A stretch of 56,720 bases of DNA from Trebouxia sp. TZW2008. Its lineage: Eukaryota > Chlorophyta > Trebouxiophyceae > Trebouxiales > Trebouxiaceae. The notes below the pieces were generated by a model. That model was not told where the DNA came from, made no database searches, and saw nothing but the letters and a program-made list of their open reading frames with translations. Shown one piece after another: positions 33,691-43,719 of this stretch. The first letter of the stretch is position 1. Each line of letters begins with the position of its first letter. The stretch is taken from assembly GCA_002118135.1 (NCBI GenBank), contig BDIU01000554.1:1-56720 (forward strand), given 5' to 3'. The translations under genes were made by a program, and so were the position numbers.

Positions 33691-36600
33691 ATGCAATTTG
33701 CACAAAACGTCGAACCCCTCCCGGGTTGGAATGTGTCAGGAGCAGCATCGCTAGATGACCTCCAGGGACTTTGGGACACTCCAGCAGAGCTATGGGATCT
33801 TGCTGCCAACACGGCTGTCGGTGGGCAAGCGGCAAACCAAAATGCTGTTCCTCTTGGCAGCGTCGGGAGCGGAACTGCAAATTTTCTGGACGATCTGCCA
33901 GCCGTCGAGAAGCCTAAGCGTGCAGGCACCAAGGAAGATAGAAAGCTGGCGGTATCCCGTGAGGCCCAGAAACGCTTTCGTCAGCGACAAAAGGCAAGTT
34001 GCTCCATTTGGCTTTTTGGTGTGAGGCAGGGTCTGCAAGCTCTGCCTGTACAGTGTGCAACAACATGACATGCATACCCGCCCAGTCTGCTTATCTGGCA
34101 TGTAAACCTGATCAACTCTGCTCAGATATCAACCATCTGCAGTCTCTGCTTGCAGGCAAAACAAAAGAACATAGAGAGTGAGCTGAATGACGCAAAAACA
34201 GAACTTGCTGAGATCAAGCTGCGGCAGCAAGAGCTCGAGGCGCGCAACCGCCTGCTTGAGAAGGTTGCTGAGCTCAGCAAAGCACACACAACAGAAAGAG
34301 CAGAACCTTCGCTGATGGAGGTCTGTTCGGCAACCTTGCAATTCTCGCTGTTGCTTGGCATGCTGCATGCAAAGCTTCCACAATGTCAGCTGTGTCCTGT
34401 GTTGTGGTCCTCAGGCATGGGAGTCAGTGTGTTGCAACTGACTTGCCATACATGAAGCTCACTTAGCGCGTTTACTAGCGTTGCGAAATTTGACTGTGGC
34501 AGCAACAGCCCAAATGTTTAGTAAATTGCTGAAGTGTAGCTAAGTCATGACATCTATAATGCTGTCGCTAATGGGTGGTCAAATGTCTGGCAAAGGCAGA
34601 CTGAGACACATGCCAGCATGTTTGATGCCTAAGCATGCAAGCCTTTGCTTGACTTGCCATACATGAAGCTCACCTAGCGCGTTTACTAGCGTTGTGAGAT
34701 TTGACTGTGGCAGCAACAGCCCTTGGACAACAGTTTTCCATGTTACAAGAACTCATTATCAAGCCTTTGCTTGCATGATAACGAATTTTTTGTGACATGG
34801 AAAAACTGTTGTCCCAGGGCTGTTGCTGCCACAGTCAAATATCGCAATGCTAGTAAACGCGCTACGTGAGCTTCATGGATGGCAAGTCAAGCAGAGGCTT
34901 GCATGCTTTAGGCATCACACAAGCTGGCATGTTTCTCAGTCTGCCTTTGCCAGACATTTGACCACCCATTAGCGACAGCATTATAGATGTCATGTTAGCT
35001 AAACTTCAGCAATTTACTAAACATTTGCTGAATGCTCTCTGAATGCTGATATCTTTGCAACAGACAGCAATTCTGCACCTGAGTTAAGTCTCAAGCAATA
35101 TCTCATGCTATGCAGACACCATGCTTCAAACATGCCCTGGGGCATGCCCCAACCACGCCTGCAGGCCCTCAGCTACCTGTCACTGTGCGTGGTCAGGAGC
35201 AAAGCCTGACAATCACCACAATCAGCCAGATGACAGCTGCAGACTTTAGCAGTCTATGGACGGTAAGCTCCTTGCGTTTCTGCTCAGCAGTGCTGTGTCT
35301 TTTAGCACCTTGCCCATGTCATGTGCATGCTGGCTTTTGTGCAAGGACAACACTGTCAGTATTGTGCTGCCAGTCACTCTGCGTGTTCAAGAGCAGAGTC
35401 TGACCATCACCACAATCAGCCAGATGACAGCGGCAGACTTCAGCAGTCTGTGGACGGTAAGCTCTTTCACAAGTTGTCCCAGCAGAAATTCCGCCTGTCG
35501 GCAGAATGTCCGCGTCATGTGCATGCTAGCATTTGAGCAAGGATTAGGTCATCAGTGCCATGCTGACTGTTACTGTGTGTGGTCAAGAGCAGAGCCTGAC
35601 CATCACCACTATCAGTCAGATGACAGCTGTAGATTCAGCAACTTGGGCGGTAAGGTCCTCAAAATGTTGTGCACCAATTTTCTGTCTGGAAAGAAAAGCA
35701 TCTTGAATGTTGTTTCTGTTGGCACTGTTGTGCAGGCTTGTCATGTCTTTTCTTGGTACAAGCTTGTCTCCTGGCATTCTTTCTTTGTCTGTGCTCACAA
35801 GCATTGCAGACATGTTGAAGTAGCTGCCCCTACCCTAGGTTGCACTGTTTGCGCTGTTTTGCCTTGTGTGCTGCCTGACCCACTTGTACAGAATCAATGC
35901 ACACCACATTACCTTGTGCAGGCTTACATTCAGAAGAAGCTGGGGAACTGCTTGCTAACAACCACAGCAGAGCTGACAAGGAGGTCAGATCTTGCAGTTG
36001 TCAGCAGCCACATGTGCAAACTGTTGAGACTACGCTAGCTTGCCATGCCTTCTCATGCTACTGATCTCATTCCATGCAGGCGTACATTCAGAAGCTAGGC
36101 ATCTGCCTACTAGCAACAGATGAAAATGAGGAAAGTGAGGAAGCCAATGAGGCCCTAACCAAGCCGTCAGTACAGGCAGCCTCCATAGCGTTCTGCCTGA
36201 ACCACAAGCGCAGTCACTTAGGCATTGATTTTGCTGTGCAGGCTTACATTCAGAAGCTAGGCACTTGTCTGCTAGCAGTGGATGAGGATAGTGAGGAAGC
36301 TGATGAGGCTCTGATCAAGCTATCCATAGCAGCAGCCATCATTGTGTGCTGCCAGTTCAACTGAACCACTTCAGCTGAATCACTCAAGCGTCAATTCTGC
36401 TGTGTAGGCTTACATTCAGAAGCTGGGAACTTGCTTATTGGCAGTGGATGAAAACGAGGAAAGTGAGGAAGCTGATGAGGCCCTAACCAAGCTATCCATA
36501 GAAGCCGCCTCCATAGTGTGCTGCTTGAACCACTTCAACGTTAGCACCATCAAAAAGCTGTATCAGCTGAGGCTAGATAATGGGCAGCCAGTCGATAACC

Positions 36601-39600
36601 AGCCTGGAGATGCATTTTATGGACAACTTGTGGTAAGCTTTTGACTTGATTGCGTATCAATTTCAGCGGCATTGTTCTTGTGAGCCACTGTGCAACTTCG
36701 ACAATGGGATGCAACGTCAGCACCGTCAAGAAGCTGTATCAACTCAGATTAGATAATGGACAACCAGTGGCTAGTCGGCCTGGAGATGTATACTATGGGC
36801 AGTTTGTGGTAAGCCTTGTGTTTCAGCTGCCTGTTGAATGTACTGGCACAATTCATGAGGGCAACACAGGTGATCTTTTCCTGCTGCACGTGCGTTGCTC
36901 CAAAGTTCAAGAAGTTACACAAACTCAGGCTGGATTATGGACAGCCTATGGATCATCAGCCTCGGAATGCAGTCTATGGCCAGCTGGTGGTAAGGTTCAC
37001 AGCAGGAGTGCATGTTGTCTGAGGAGCGAATGCTTGTTGCTTGTTGCATTGCTTGCTGCCTGAATCTCTTGAACGTTGTTATCATTAAGAAGCTGTATCA
37101 GCTGAGGCTATATAATGGACAGTCAGTGGGAAATCAGCTGGGAATGCATCCTATGGTCAGCTTGTGGTAAGCTCTTTGGCAGGCTCGCGAGTAGATTGCC
37201 CTTGCAGGGTAGCAACAATTGTCAATGAGTTGCTGATATGGACAGTAATTTTGAAGTTTGAAGCAATTATGAAAGACCAGATTGTCAGAGTGTAGGCTAG
37301 GGTTTAGGGTCTAGTCTTGAGTTCTTTTGAATCACACGCACAGTGTGAGGAAAATGACCGGTGTGCTGCAGGATGCTGCAAAGGTGACTGATGAACAACT
37401 GCAAGACCTCATCTACCTGTGGCGCATGTGTTCAACCAGGAGAGGCCAGCTAGCAAACGCCCGCAAGGTCCAACTGACTCAAGTGCTAGCCAGACAGGCA
37501 ATTCCAAGTTCTGTTGAATCACATGCACACTGTGAAGAAGATGACTGGTGTGCTGCAGGATGCCGCAAAGGTGACTGATGAGCAAGTGCAAGACCTCATC
37601 TACTTGTGGCGCATGTGTTCCACCAGGAGAGGTCAGCTAGCAAACGCCCGCAAGGTCCAATTGACTCAAGTCCCAGCGGAATGCTTCAGCGACGTACAGA
37701 TGCCTGACCCTAGGGATAATGTGGCCAACCTGACAGCCATGGCCAACTTCATCAAGGAGAACGGCAAAGAGGACTTCAAAGTGTACAGCGACACCATGTG
37801 TGCCTTGTACAGAGGGGTAAGTCCTGCCTACACTTCTGTATGACAGTCTTGTAGGGTAAAGAAGGCCGTCAAAATCAATTGCTTGATTGATTGAGTGTCA
37901 TCTTCCAGCATGCATGCAGCCGACCAAAGTATACAACGACACCATGTGCGGCTTGTATCAAGGTGTCAGTCCCGCCACATATCTTCAGCTTACCTATGCT
38001 TTCAACTCTACAACGACACTATGTGTGTCTTGTATGAAGGGGTAAGCCCTACCATACTTCTTCAGCATGCACTTGATGGTGCTACGAAGTGCTTTCACAG
38101 TCTGAAACCTTGACCTGGCATGAGCAGACGCCGGATGTGGCACATTCAGACAGATTGAGTTGGCATGAAAAGATGCGTTGATCTGTCTTGATGTGACATG
38201 TTGACTTGGCATGCCTTCAGCCTGCACACACTTGTGATCCGACTGATGCAGAAAGTTCCATCTGACATGAAGGGCTGTGCACTGGCATGCTGATGTATCT
38301 CATGTGTGACTTAGCCGGTGCGTGCAAGCAGGCCGAGGCAAAGGGGCCCTATAGAATGTTACTGCATGATGCAACTTTCTGTGCAGAGTAGCCCACATCT
38401 TCCAAAGATGCCAAACGCGATCACAACACCTCAGTGTCAGAGCCTGCAAACTTTGCCGCAAACTGTCGTGTTCCGCATGTGGGTCTTTGTGCATTGTATG
38501 CGTGCAGGGACTGTTGTCACCATTTTCAGCTGCGTGGCATGCAGTTCTGTCCACTCCAATGAACAGAAGAGCATCTCTGTATTGGTCTGTGCAGATGTAC
38601 ATGCAACACAGCTTGATGAGCCCCAACAATACCTGCATGCCTGCAATGCTCAAAATAAGCCTCCTTTATGCAGTTGTTGCTGCAGCCTGTTATATACAGC
38701 TACATCCTCAAATTTGGATAGGGTATGTAGCTGTCACGAGCAGGACGCTTTGCCGTTCCCCTTTTTCAGACAATGCTATCAAGCTTGTAAAGATCCCTGA
38801 CTGTCCATATTGACAGGTGGTGAAGGTGTGCAGGACCAATGGGTCGACAAGTCCATGATAAACAAGACGTGACAGCTCCATGACACAACAGTTTGTTCAT
38901 GAGTTAGTTACTGACAATTCGTGACGAACAAAACATGACAAGTCCATGACATCATATCATGTGGTCGTGAGAAAGCTGTTGACAGGTCCGTGACAAACAA
39001 GACGTGACAAATCCATGACAATGCCGTATGTACATGCAGCTCACGACCATCAAGCAGTCTTCGTTGCTGCACGTGCGCTCCTCCTCAAATCTGATACAGC
39101 TTGACGCCTTAACAAAAGTCCTGTACAAACACCTCTTGACACACTTGTGGTATCAGAACTTCTGCATGCCAGCTTGATGCAATGATTGAGACGTTAGCTC
39201 AGTGGCACAGCAAACACGGTCAACAGCAAGTCCTGGCTTCAACACACACAGTTGACACAAGACATGACAAGCCCATGACACTGTTGTGTGCATGCAGGTG
39301 CTGACCATCAAGCAGTTTGCGCTGCTGCATGTGCACTCCTACCCAAACTTGATTCAGCTTGACGCAATGATTGAGGCGCTAGCTCGGCAGCATAATGAAC
39401 CCAGTCAACAGCAGGTCCTGGCTTCAGCACACACAGTGGACACCAAGCCCCACTGGATAAAGCTGCGGCATTACCATTCACACTTGGCGCAGAATGACAA
39501 CCACATACATGAGTACATCCCATTTATGAGGTTCATGGAGAAGCAAACCAGCTCTGGATCTGATGTCACAATACTTTCAGCTGCTGATCAGAAGAAGATG

Positions 39601-39609
39601 AGCGAATGA
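33691..39609 (+). CDS. bZIP transcription factor with arrays of duplicated exons
   Basis: Exon 1 (33691-33993) ends with the basic region VSREAQKRFRQRQK and a GC donor. Exon 2 (34156-34320) carries the zipper, with heptads at I107, A114, I121, L128 and L135. The usual basic-region Asn is Ser89, eight residues before Arg97. After a 795-bp intron with a long hairpin come exons read as TISQMTAADFSSLWT (35116-35262), AYIQKLGTCLLAVDENEESE, KKLYQLRLDNGQPV, VLQDAAKVTDEQLQDLIYLW, VYSDTMCALYRG and the terminal exon 39298-39609 (VLTIKQFALLHVHSYPNLIQ, stop TGA). Each internal type exists in 2-4 tandem copies. Phase 0 was verified for exons 1, 2, the first LWT copy and the last exon. A nuclear DNA-binding role follows from the fold; targets are unknown. 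Confidence 0.85.
34511..35027. repeat. 517-bp near-perfect inverted repeat in a bZIP intron
   Basis: The left arm starts CAAATGTTTAGTAAATTGCT and the right arm ends with its reverse complement at 35027. The arms (about 250 bp each) pair with scattered mismatches up to a very short loop near 34765-34772. Part of the left arm (34652-34722) is repeated directly just outside the hairpin at 34441-34511. It is either a foldback transposon or a long-hairpin small RNA source, spliced out with the intron. Confidence 0.9.
35116..35655 (+). repeat. bZIP exon array A, three copies (SQMTAADFSSLWT)
   Basis: Copies end in GTAAG donors after 35262, 35456 and about 35648. Copies 1 and 2 both encode QEQSLTITTISQMTAADFSS followed by LWT. 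Copy 3 encodes QEQSLTITTISQMTAVDSAT and WA and is also open. Spacing is about 192 bp, with similar intron sequence (TCATGTGCATGCT) between. The acceptor of copies 2 and 3 is weaker (CAAG) than the CAG of copy 1. Confidence 0.85.
35922..36535 (+). repeat. bZIP exon array B, four copies (AYIQKLG)
   Basis: Copies start after AG acceptors at 35922, 36080, 36242 and 36408, a spacing of 158-166 bp. Copies 2-4 read AYIQKLGICLLATDENEESE, AYIQKLGTCLLAVDEDSEEA and AYIQKLGTCLLAVDENEESE. Copy 1 has an extra Lys (AYIQKKLGNCLLTT) and lacks the acidic part. The array A to array B junction, SSLWT-AYIQKLG, reads naturally across phase 0. The donor sites of these copies are not obvious. Confidence 0.85.
36540..37166 (+). 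repeat. bZIP exon array C, four copies (KKLYQLRLDNGQP)
   Basis: Copies end before GTAAG donors at 36632, 36808, 36989 and 37166, a spacing of 176-181 bp. They read KKLYQLRLDNGQPVDNQPGD, KKLYQLRLDNGQPVASRPGD, KKLHKLRLDYGQPMDHQPRN and KKLYQLRLYNGQSVGNQLGM. The fourth copy shifts frame by one base before its donor. The first three are open to the donor. Confidence 0.85.
37329..37816 (+). repeat. bZIP exon array D, two copies (TDEQLQDLIYLWRMC)
   Basis: Two copies about 186 bp apart both encode KMTGVLQDAAKVTDEQ, then LQDLIYLW or VQDLIYLW, then RMCSTRRGQLANARKVQLTQ. The second copy continues without a break into SDVQMPDPRDNVANLTAMAN and VYSDTMCALYRG, ending at 37816 before a GTAAGT donor. The first copy diverges after LTQ. 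Confidence 0.85.
37785..38045 (+). repeat. bZIP exon-end array E, three copies (VYSDTMCALYRG)
   Basis: The segment VYSDTMCALYRG (end of the second array D exon) recurs as VYNDTMCGLYQ near 37925-37965 and LYNDTMCVLYEG near 38007-38040. The second and third sit next to GTGTCAG and GTAAGC possible donors. Intron sequence around them (GTCCTGCC / GTCCCGCC / GCCCTACC) is also shared. Confidence 0.75.
38820..39297 (+). repeat. bZIP terminal-exon echo and repeated intron motif
   Basis: A broken copy of the terminal exon lies in two pieces, at about 39039-39105 (LTTIKQSSLLHVRSSSNLIQ) and 39170-39245 (LDAMIETLAQWHSKHGQQQV). Around them, a motif of the type CAAGACGTGACAAGTCCATG recurs at about 38865, 38935, 38998 and 39258, just before the exon acceptors. 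Confidence 0.75.
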
Positions 39610-40622
39610 CCGTAAGCAGGCTAGCAAAAGTTCTGCTAGAAACATGTCTCGCTGCAAGATGATATTCTGTTGAAGCTTTCGTGTGGCACTTGCGCCAGTC
39701 AGCGCAAAGCAGAGGCAGCTAGATATTGCTCAAATGGCATTTTGTGGCCATAGGGATGCGCTTTGCTTGCTGCTTTGTTATGCAAATACTGTTCTGGACT
39801 TGCTCGATGTTTTTGTATGCCTCTGTTCATGTCATGGCCGTTTGGGCACCACTGATTCTGCGGCGGTATGTTCTTGTTGTGAAGCATTGTTGCAATTACA
39901 TGCTTTGCAGAACTGCAGTCAGATTTTCACTTTGGCAAACACTCCCTTTGAAGAAAGCAGCACTCCTCTAGCTGAGCTCTCTGCAGGCTCACCAGAGCAA
40001 TTTTCACTTTGGCAAACACTCCCTTTGAAAAAAGCAGCACTCCTCTGGCTGAGCTCTTTGCAGGCTCACCAGAGCAATTGGTAGGGCTTGGTCTGAATAG
40101 TGCAATAAAGTGCATGAACTCATGCGTAATTCGAATTACAACTTGTTATTCCGCGCTGCAAATGGGCTCGGTCATTAATGATGAGCTTGGTTTGACACGG
40201 CCAGAACAAGTTTACTACCTAGGTATAGCTTTTGTGCTTAGCAGAGTCAGCTGAAATTGACATTTTCTTGCTCCGAGATTAATTGTGCTATGACACTCTG
40301 TAAACCATTCACTTGGCAGTACGCGTCGTGGTTTGGCAACATGACAATTTGGGGAACATCGAGGCTAAAACTGGTGGTTCAGCAGCATACAGTGCTGCGC
40401 CTTGTGGCTGTAATAAATGTGAACTGACCAAATTGCTATTTAATAATTATAAGCCTCTTGATTTTCAAAGTGATGCTTGCAGAACACAGATTGCATGCCT
40501 TCGTGCAAACAATGTGTGCTAAAACTGACCCCATGTCATGTCCTCAGTCAGTACAATGTGTTGATGATCATGTTATCATGAACATGAGATTGACAATTGT
40601 GTCTCAACTTCTTGATCAGCAA
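39610..40622. other. Intergenic region with a 77-bp tandem duplication
   Basis: Units at 39924-40000 and 40001-40077 are nearly identical and start TTTTCACTTTGGCAAACACT. Because 77 is not a multiple of three, the open frame that runs through both changes its amino-acid sequence. After this, a possible exon near 40320-40420 (YASWFGNMTIWGTSRLKLVV) is open but unconnected. The region separates the bZIP gene from a convergent F-box gene. Confidence 0.6.
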
Positions 40623-41519
40623 TTATGTATATATGTATACATTGCCATTGTACGCAAAGTCTTTTTTGGGTATAGAATTGAGGTCAAAGTGAACCTGAAC
40701 ATGCTCAGCATCTGCAGACCATGCAGCATTCTTATGGTTGAGGTAGTTAGCCGTCACCTTGGTGACATCTTCAGGCAACTTGTCAAAGTTCAGGGTGGGA
40801 GTGCTGACAAAACACCTTTCTCTGTCAATGGTCCAGAAAGTGTATTGATCATGCACCACCAGCATGCCAGGATCGCGTTTTGGAAAATCATTGTTTTGTG
40901 CCGAAGTGTTCAACAGTGGCTTGCTCAAATGCAGTGTCATACGCCCTTGCGTGACCAATAGCAGCTTATCAAACATGTCCTTGGCCATGACTTGATACTG
41001 CTGCAGCTCAAGGTTGAGCTTGGAAACCAGCACCAATTCACCATAGTCCAATTCTTCCGCTGTGATGATTTTGTTAAAAACGTCATCTTGAGTCTTGCAG
41101 GTGACTGCCAGACTGTGAGTTTTGCTGCCTTTTCTACATTCTCTGAGTGTCGGATGAAATATAGCAACGAGCCGGAAGCCCTGAACAACTTTGCTGTAGA
41201 AGATCTGCACTTTCAAAGATTGGAAGAATGCTTGAGCGCAACACAAGAGCGAATCGTAGCCTTCAACTGTCGAAGCTTGCTCCAGCTGGTCAAGGCACCA
41301 GCTGAAATGGCGCCACTCAGGGTCGTGAACCGGTGATCGCACATGCCACATTGCATAGAGCTGAGAGTGGGTCATGAATAGGCTGCGCTGGCTGCGCACG
41401 TCCAGCAACTTCGTGATCTCATACACCAGTGGGGAAGGCAAGTCCAGCAAAGAGCTCATTCCTGCAGGAGCGCAACGTGTTTTCGCGTGAATGGCGATAA
41501 GTACTGAGTCTGTGAGCAT
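40623..41519 (-). CDS. F-box protein, intronless
   Basis: A single frame of 298 codons starts at ATG 41519; a second Met 21 codons in (MSSLLDLPSPLVYEITKLLD) could be the real start. That segment with VRSQRSLFMTHSQLYAMW is a good N-terminal F-box. The rest (residues about 70-298) has no LRR, kelch or WD pattern that I can see; it contains many Lys/Asp/Leu and ends NGNVYIYT. By family logic it would recruit a substrate to an SCF ubiquitin ligase. It is unlike the F-box/LRR gene at 22750 outside the F-box, although both lack introns. Confidence 0.8.
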   Translation of the reverse strand: MLTDSVLIAIHAKTRCAPAGMSSLLDLPSPLVYEITKLLDVRSQRSLFMTHSQLYAMWHVRSPVHDPEWRHFSWCLDQLEQASTVEGYDSLLCCAQAFFQSLKVQIFYSKVVQGFRLVAIFHPTLRECRKGSKTHSLAVTCKTQDDVFNKIITAEELDYGELVLVSKLNLELQQYQVMAKDMFDKLLLVTQGRMTLHLSKPLLNTSAQNNDFPKRDPGMLVVHDQYTFWTIDRERCFVSTPTLNFDKLPEDVTKVTANYLNHKNAAWSADAEHVQVHFDLNSIPKKDFAYNGNVYIYT

Positions 41520-42125
41520 CGCGCTCGGGGTATGCAGGCATTTCTACAGCCGTTCACGCGCGTTCGCCCGCTTGCCTGGAGCTAATAGTAGCTAACACGG
41601 TGAGCCTGTTACACGAGGACTTGTAAGTACTCCGAACCGGGCGGCAGTAGGTGTCAACGCCAATCACAACGACATTTGGGTTGCACAACCTTGAGATGCA
41701 GCTGCGCAATCTGTTTGCATTTCTCCTGAGACTAGTTGAGTGCCCGTCCGTGCATGTGTATGAAGCCGGGCAACATCAAAAATCAAGTTCAGTAATGCAC
41801 TAGTGGGCAGGCAATAATGAGTCGTTTGTTGTTCAGGAATTTTACTCAAATGGCTACAATCTGAGAAGCTGCTGACTAATGTAGGTGAGTATTATTGCAT
41901 GACATCCTGCTCAGACCACAGAAAGCAGATTGGACGATGCGTTTTGACGGCAGTGCGGATACATTCATGGAAGCTGGCCACAAGGCAGACCCAAAGAGCA
42001 GTGCCTAGCCCTGGGGGCCTGTGGAACTCAAAGTTATCATTACAAGCCGGACACTGCAGCTGCCAATATATGTATTGTTTAGCGCTGAAAAAAAGGTTCC
42101 CTGAACACAAAAAGCTTTTGAAGCT
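41520..42125 (-). other. Short minus-strand frame with CxxC, no firm gene
   Basis: A minus frame at 42155-41892 reads SAKQYIYWQLQCPACNDNFE and then FHRPPGLG, with one CPAC pair. A similar stretch (SWQLQCLVLDHKYYFHR) is found on the minus strand at about 54440-54520, so this may be a dispersed fragment of a larger element. The hAT-like MITE inserts just beside it. Confidence 0.3.
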
Positions 42126-42133
42126 TCTGAATC

Positions 42134-42388
42134 CATAGTAGCATTGACTTGGCACTTTCCAATGTCGGACACCGGGACACGTGTGTCGGATTCGCCGACA
42201 CGTAGATGATCAGTACGGGCAAGGGGTTTAGTGATTAATTGCATTATAATGCAATGATATTCGAAAAACACCCCTAAACCCTATCATTCTGCGTACTAGG
42301 GTAGTTCGACACGCGTGTCGTGCTTTGACGGACTCACGTGTCGGATTCGCCGACTCGGACTCGCCGCACCCGAGTCAATGCTACTATG
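42134..42388. mobile_element. hAT-like MITE with 8-bp target-site duplication
   Basis: The element begins CATAGTAGCATTGACT and ends AGTCAATGCTACTATG, a 16-bp perfect terminal inverted repeat. It is flanked on both sides by TCTGAATC (42126-42133 and 42389-42396). An 8-bp duplication is typical of hAT transposons. Inside are GC-rich inverted motifs (CACGTGTGTCGGATTCGCCG and its relatives). A CCCTAAACCC and a GGGTTTAG face each other near the centre. It codes for nothing and is 255 bp long. Confidence 0.9.
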
Positions 42389-42821
42389 TCTGAATCATGG
42401 GCAGGACGGTGACAACTGTCCAATTGCAATCATTGACAACTCCAAGGCATCATCGCCTCCTCTCCACTGACCAAGGCAGCAGACCGACATCAAGCGGTTT
42501 TCGCCTGTATCAAGTACGTCTGTGGCAGCTGTGAAATGCATGCATGCGTTATAATGCTTATGCCGAATACAGATCTGAGATTGATGCTGATTGCGCTAAA
42601 GGCATCAGCATGGACAGCATTTGCACATGATTGTATGCATGCTCTTTCCAAGTCAAATTGGCAAGCTGTGGCTTGCTGTGAGTCATATTTTGTTATTCCT
42701 TTGAAGCTATAGCGCTAGCACGCATAGCTATAGCTGGAGCTATAGCATCCATAGTGCAAGCTAAAACGTTTCAACTTTGGTGCAGCGTGTCATAAGACTA
42801 GTCATCTGTGTGATGCAGATG

Positions 42822-43500
42822 ATGCCATTCAGTGACATGACACCTGGGCTTGTAGCTGTAGCATACAGCCCGATGGCTCAACATGCTTAAGCTTAACGCC
42901 AGCTACTAGTATAGTGTACAAATGCGTGTAACAAGGAGATACAAGAGACACTGAAATATCAACAGAATGCAAACAGCTCCGTGCTTATAGTGCAACAGGG
43001 CAGCTCCCAGGCTGCTGTCAAAAAACAGTTGCTTGTGTGTGCAGGGCGCAAAATATTTTAAAACGGTGGTCTGTTTGCACCCTATCTCAGAAAGCATGAT
43101 AGACATGGGAGTGATGCATGGCAGTGATGCATATGATGCCATTCATCATCTCCTCACCTGGGCTTGCAGCTGTAGCATACAGCACGTTGGCTTGACACGC
43201 TTGATGTTGAGCCACCAATACCAACACAGCAGGACTCAAAAGCGATCTTTAGTCCTGCTACAGCAGGGCTTAGTGCGGCCTTTGGCAGGACTGTTCCATA
43301 CCTATGCCTATTGTGCATTACATGTAATGACGAGGCAATGGAACATGTCTTCATCAACAGAGAGCAAACAGTGCAATAGCGCAATAGCGCAACTCCCGGG
43401 CTGCTATACAAAGCATTTGCTTGTGTGTGTGCGTCAAAAAGGTGGGTCAATTGCGCCCTATCCCAGAATCTATGATAGAGATGACAGTGACCCTGAGTCA
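42822..43500. repeat. Two diverged tandem copies of a composite unit
   Basis: The block with TGTAGCTGTAGCATACAGC (about 42850) recurs near 43168. The following block, with CAACAGAATGCAAACAG, GGGCTGCT-type sequence, GCTTGTGTGTG and CCCTATCTCAGAA (about 42958-43090), recurs near 43352-43475. The unit is about 320-390 bp. The long plus-strand frame at 43033-43641 runs across it but lacks coding character. Confidence 0.65.
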
Positions 43501-43534
43501 GATAGTTGTGGCCAAGCCAAAAGTGGGCTCAATC

Positions 43535-43620
43535 TTTCATTCATTGACGTCGCATGCTATACAGGCTCAACAGCCCCAGCTAGGTGCGTACTGGAGCAAT
43601 CAACTCTTACTACTCATCTC
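43535..43620 (-). mobile_element. SINE-like dispersed repeat, copy 5
   Basis: CATTCATTGACGTCGCATGC precedes AGGCTCAACAGCCCCAGCTA, GGTGCGTACTGGAGCAATCA and ACTCTTAC. It is closest to the copy at 24461. Confidence 0.65.
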
Positions 43621-43719
43621 AAACCAGGACAGCTTGTATGACGGTTGCGTTGAGCGCAACCAGAGCAATTTGGCAGCTATTGTTTTGTTTGCAGACATGA
43701 GCAGTGATGCTGGCATGAA

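Noticed and set aside
3347..39609. Tandem exon copies as assembly artefacts
   Set aside because: Copies differ by many substitutions and indels, and intron spacing varies between units, which collapsed or duplicated reads would not produce.
42230..42290. Telomere-like GGGTTTAG and CCCTAAACCC
   Set aside because: Single facing heptamers inside a well-bounded MITE, not a telomere or interstitial array.
43033..43641. 202-codon plus-strand frame as a gene
   Set aside because: It runs through a tandem repeat and a SINE-like element and has no coding-like composition or splice support.
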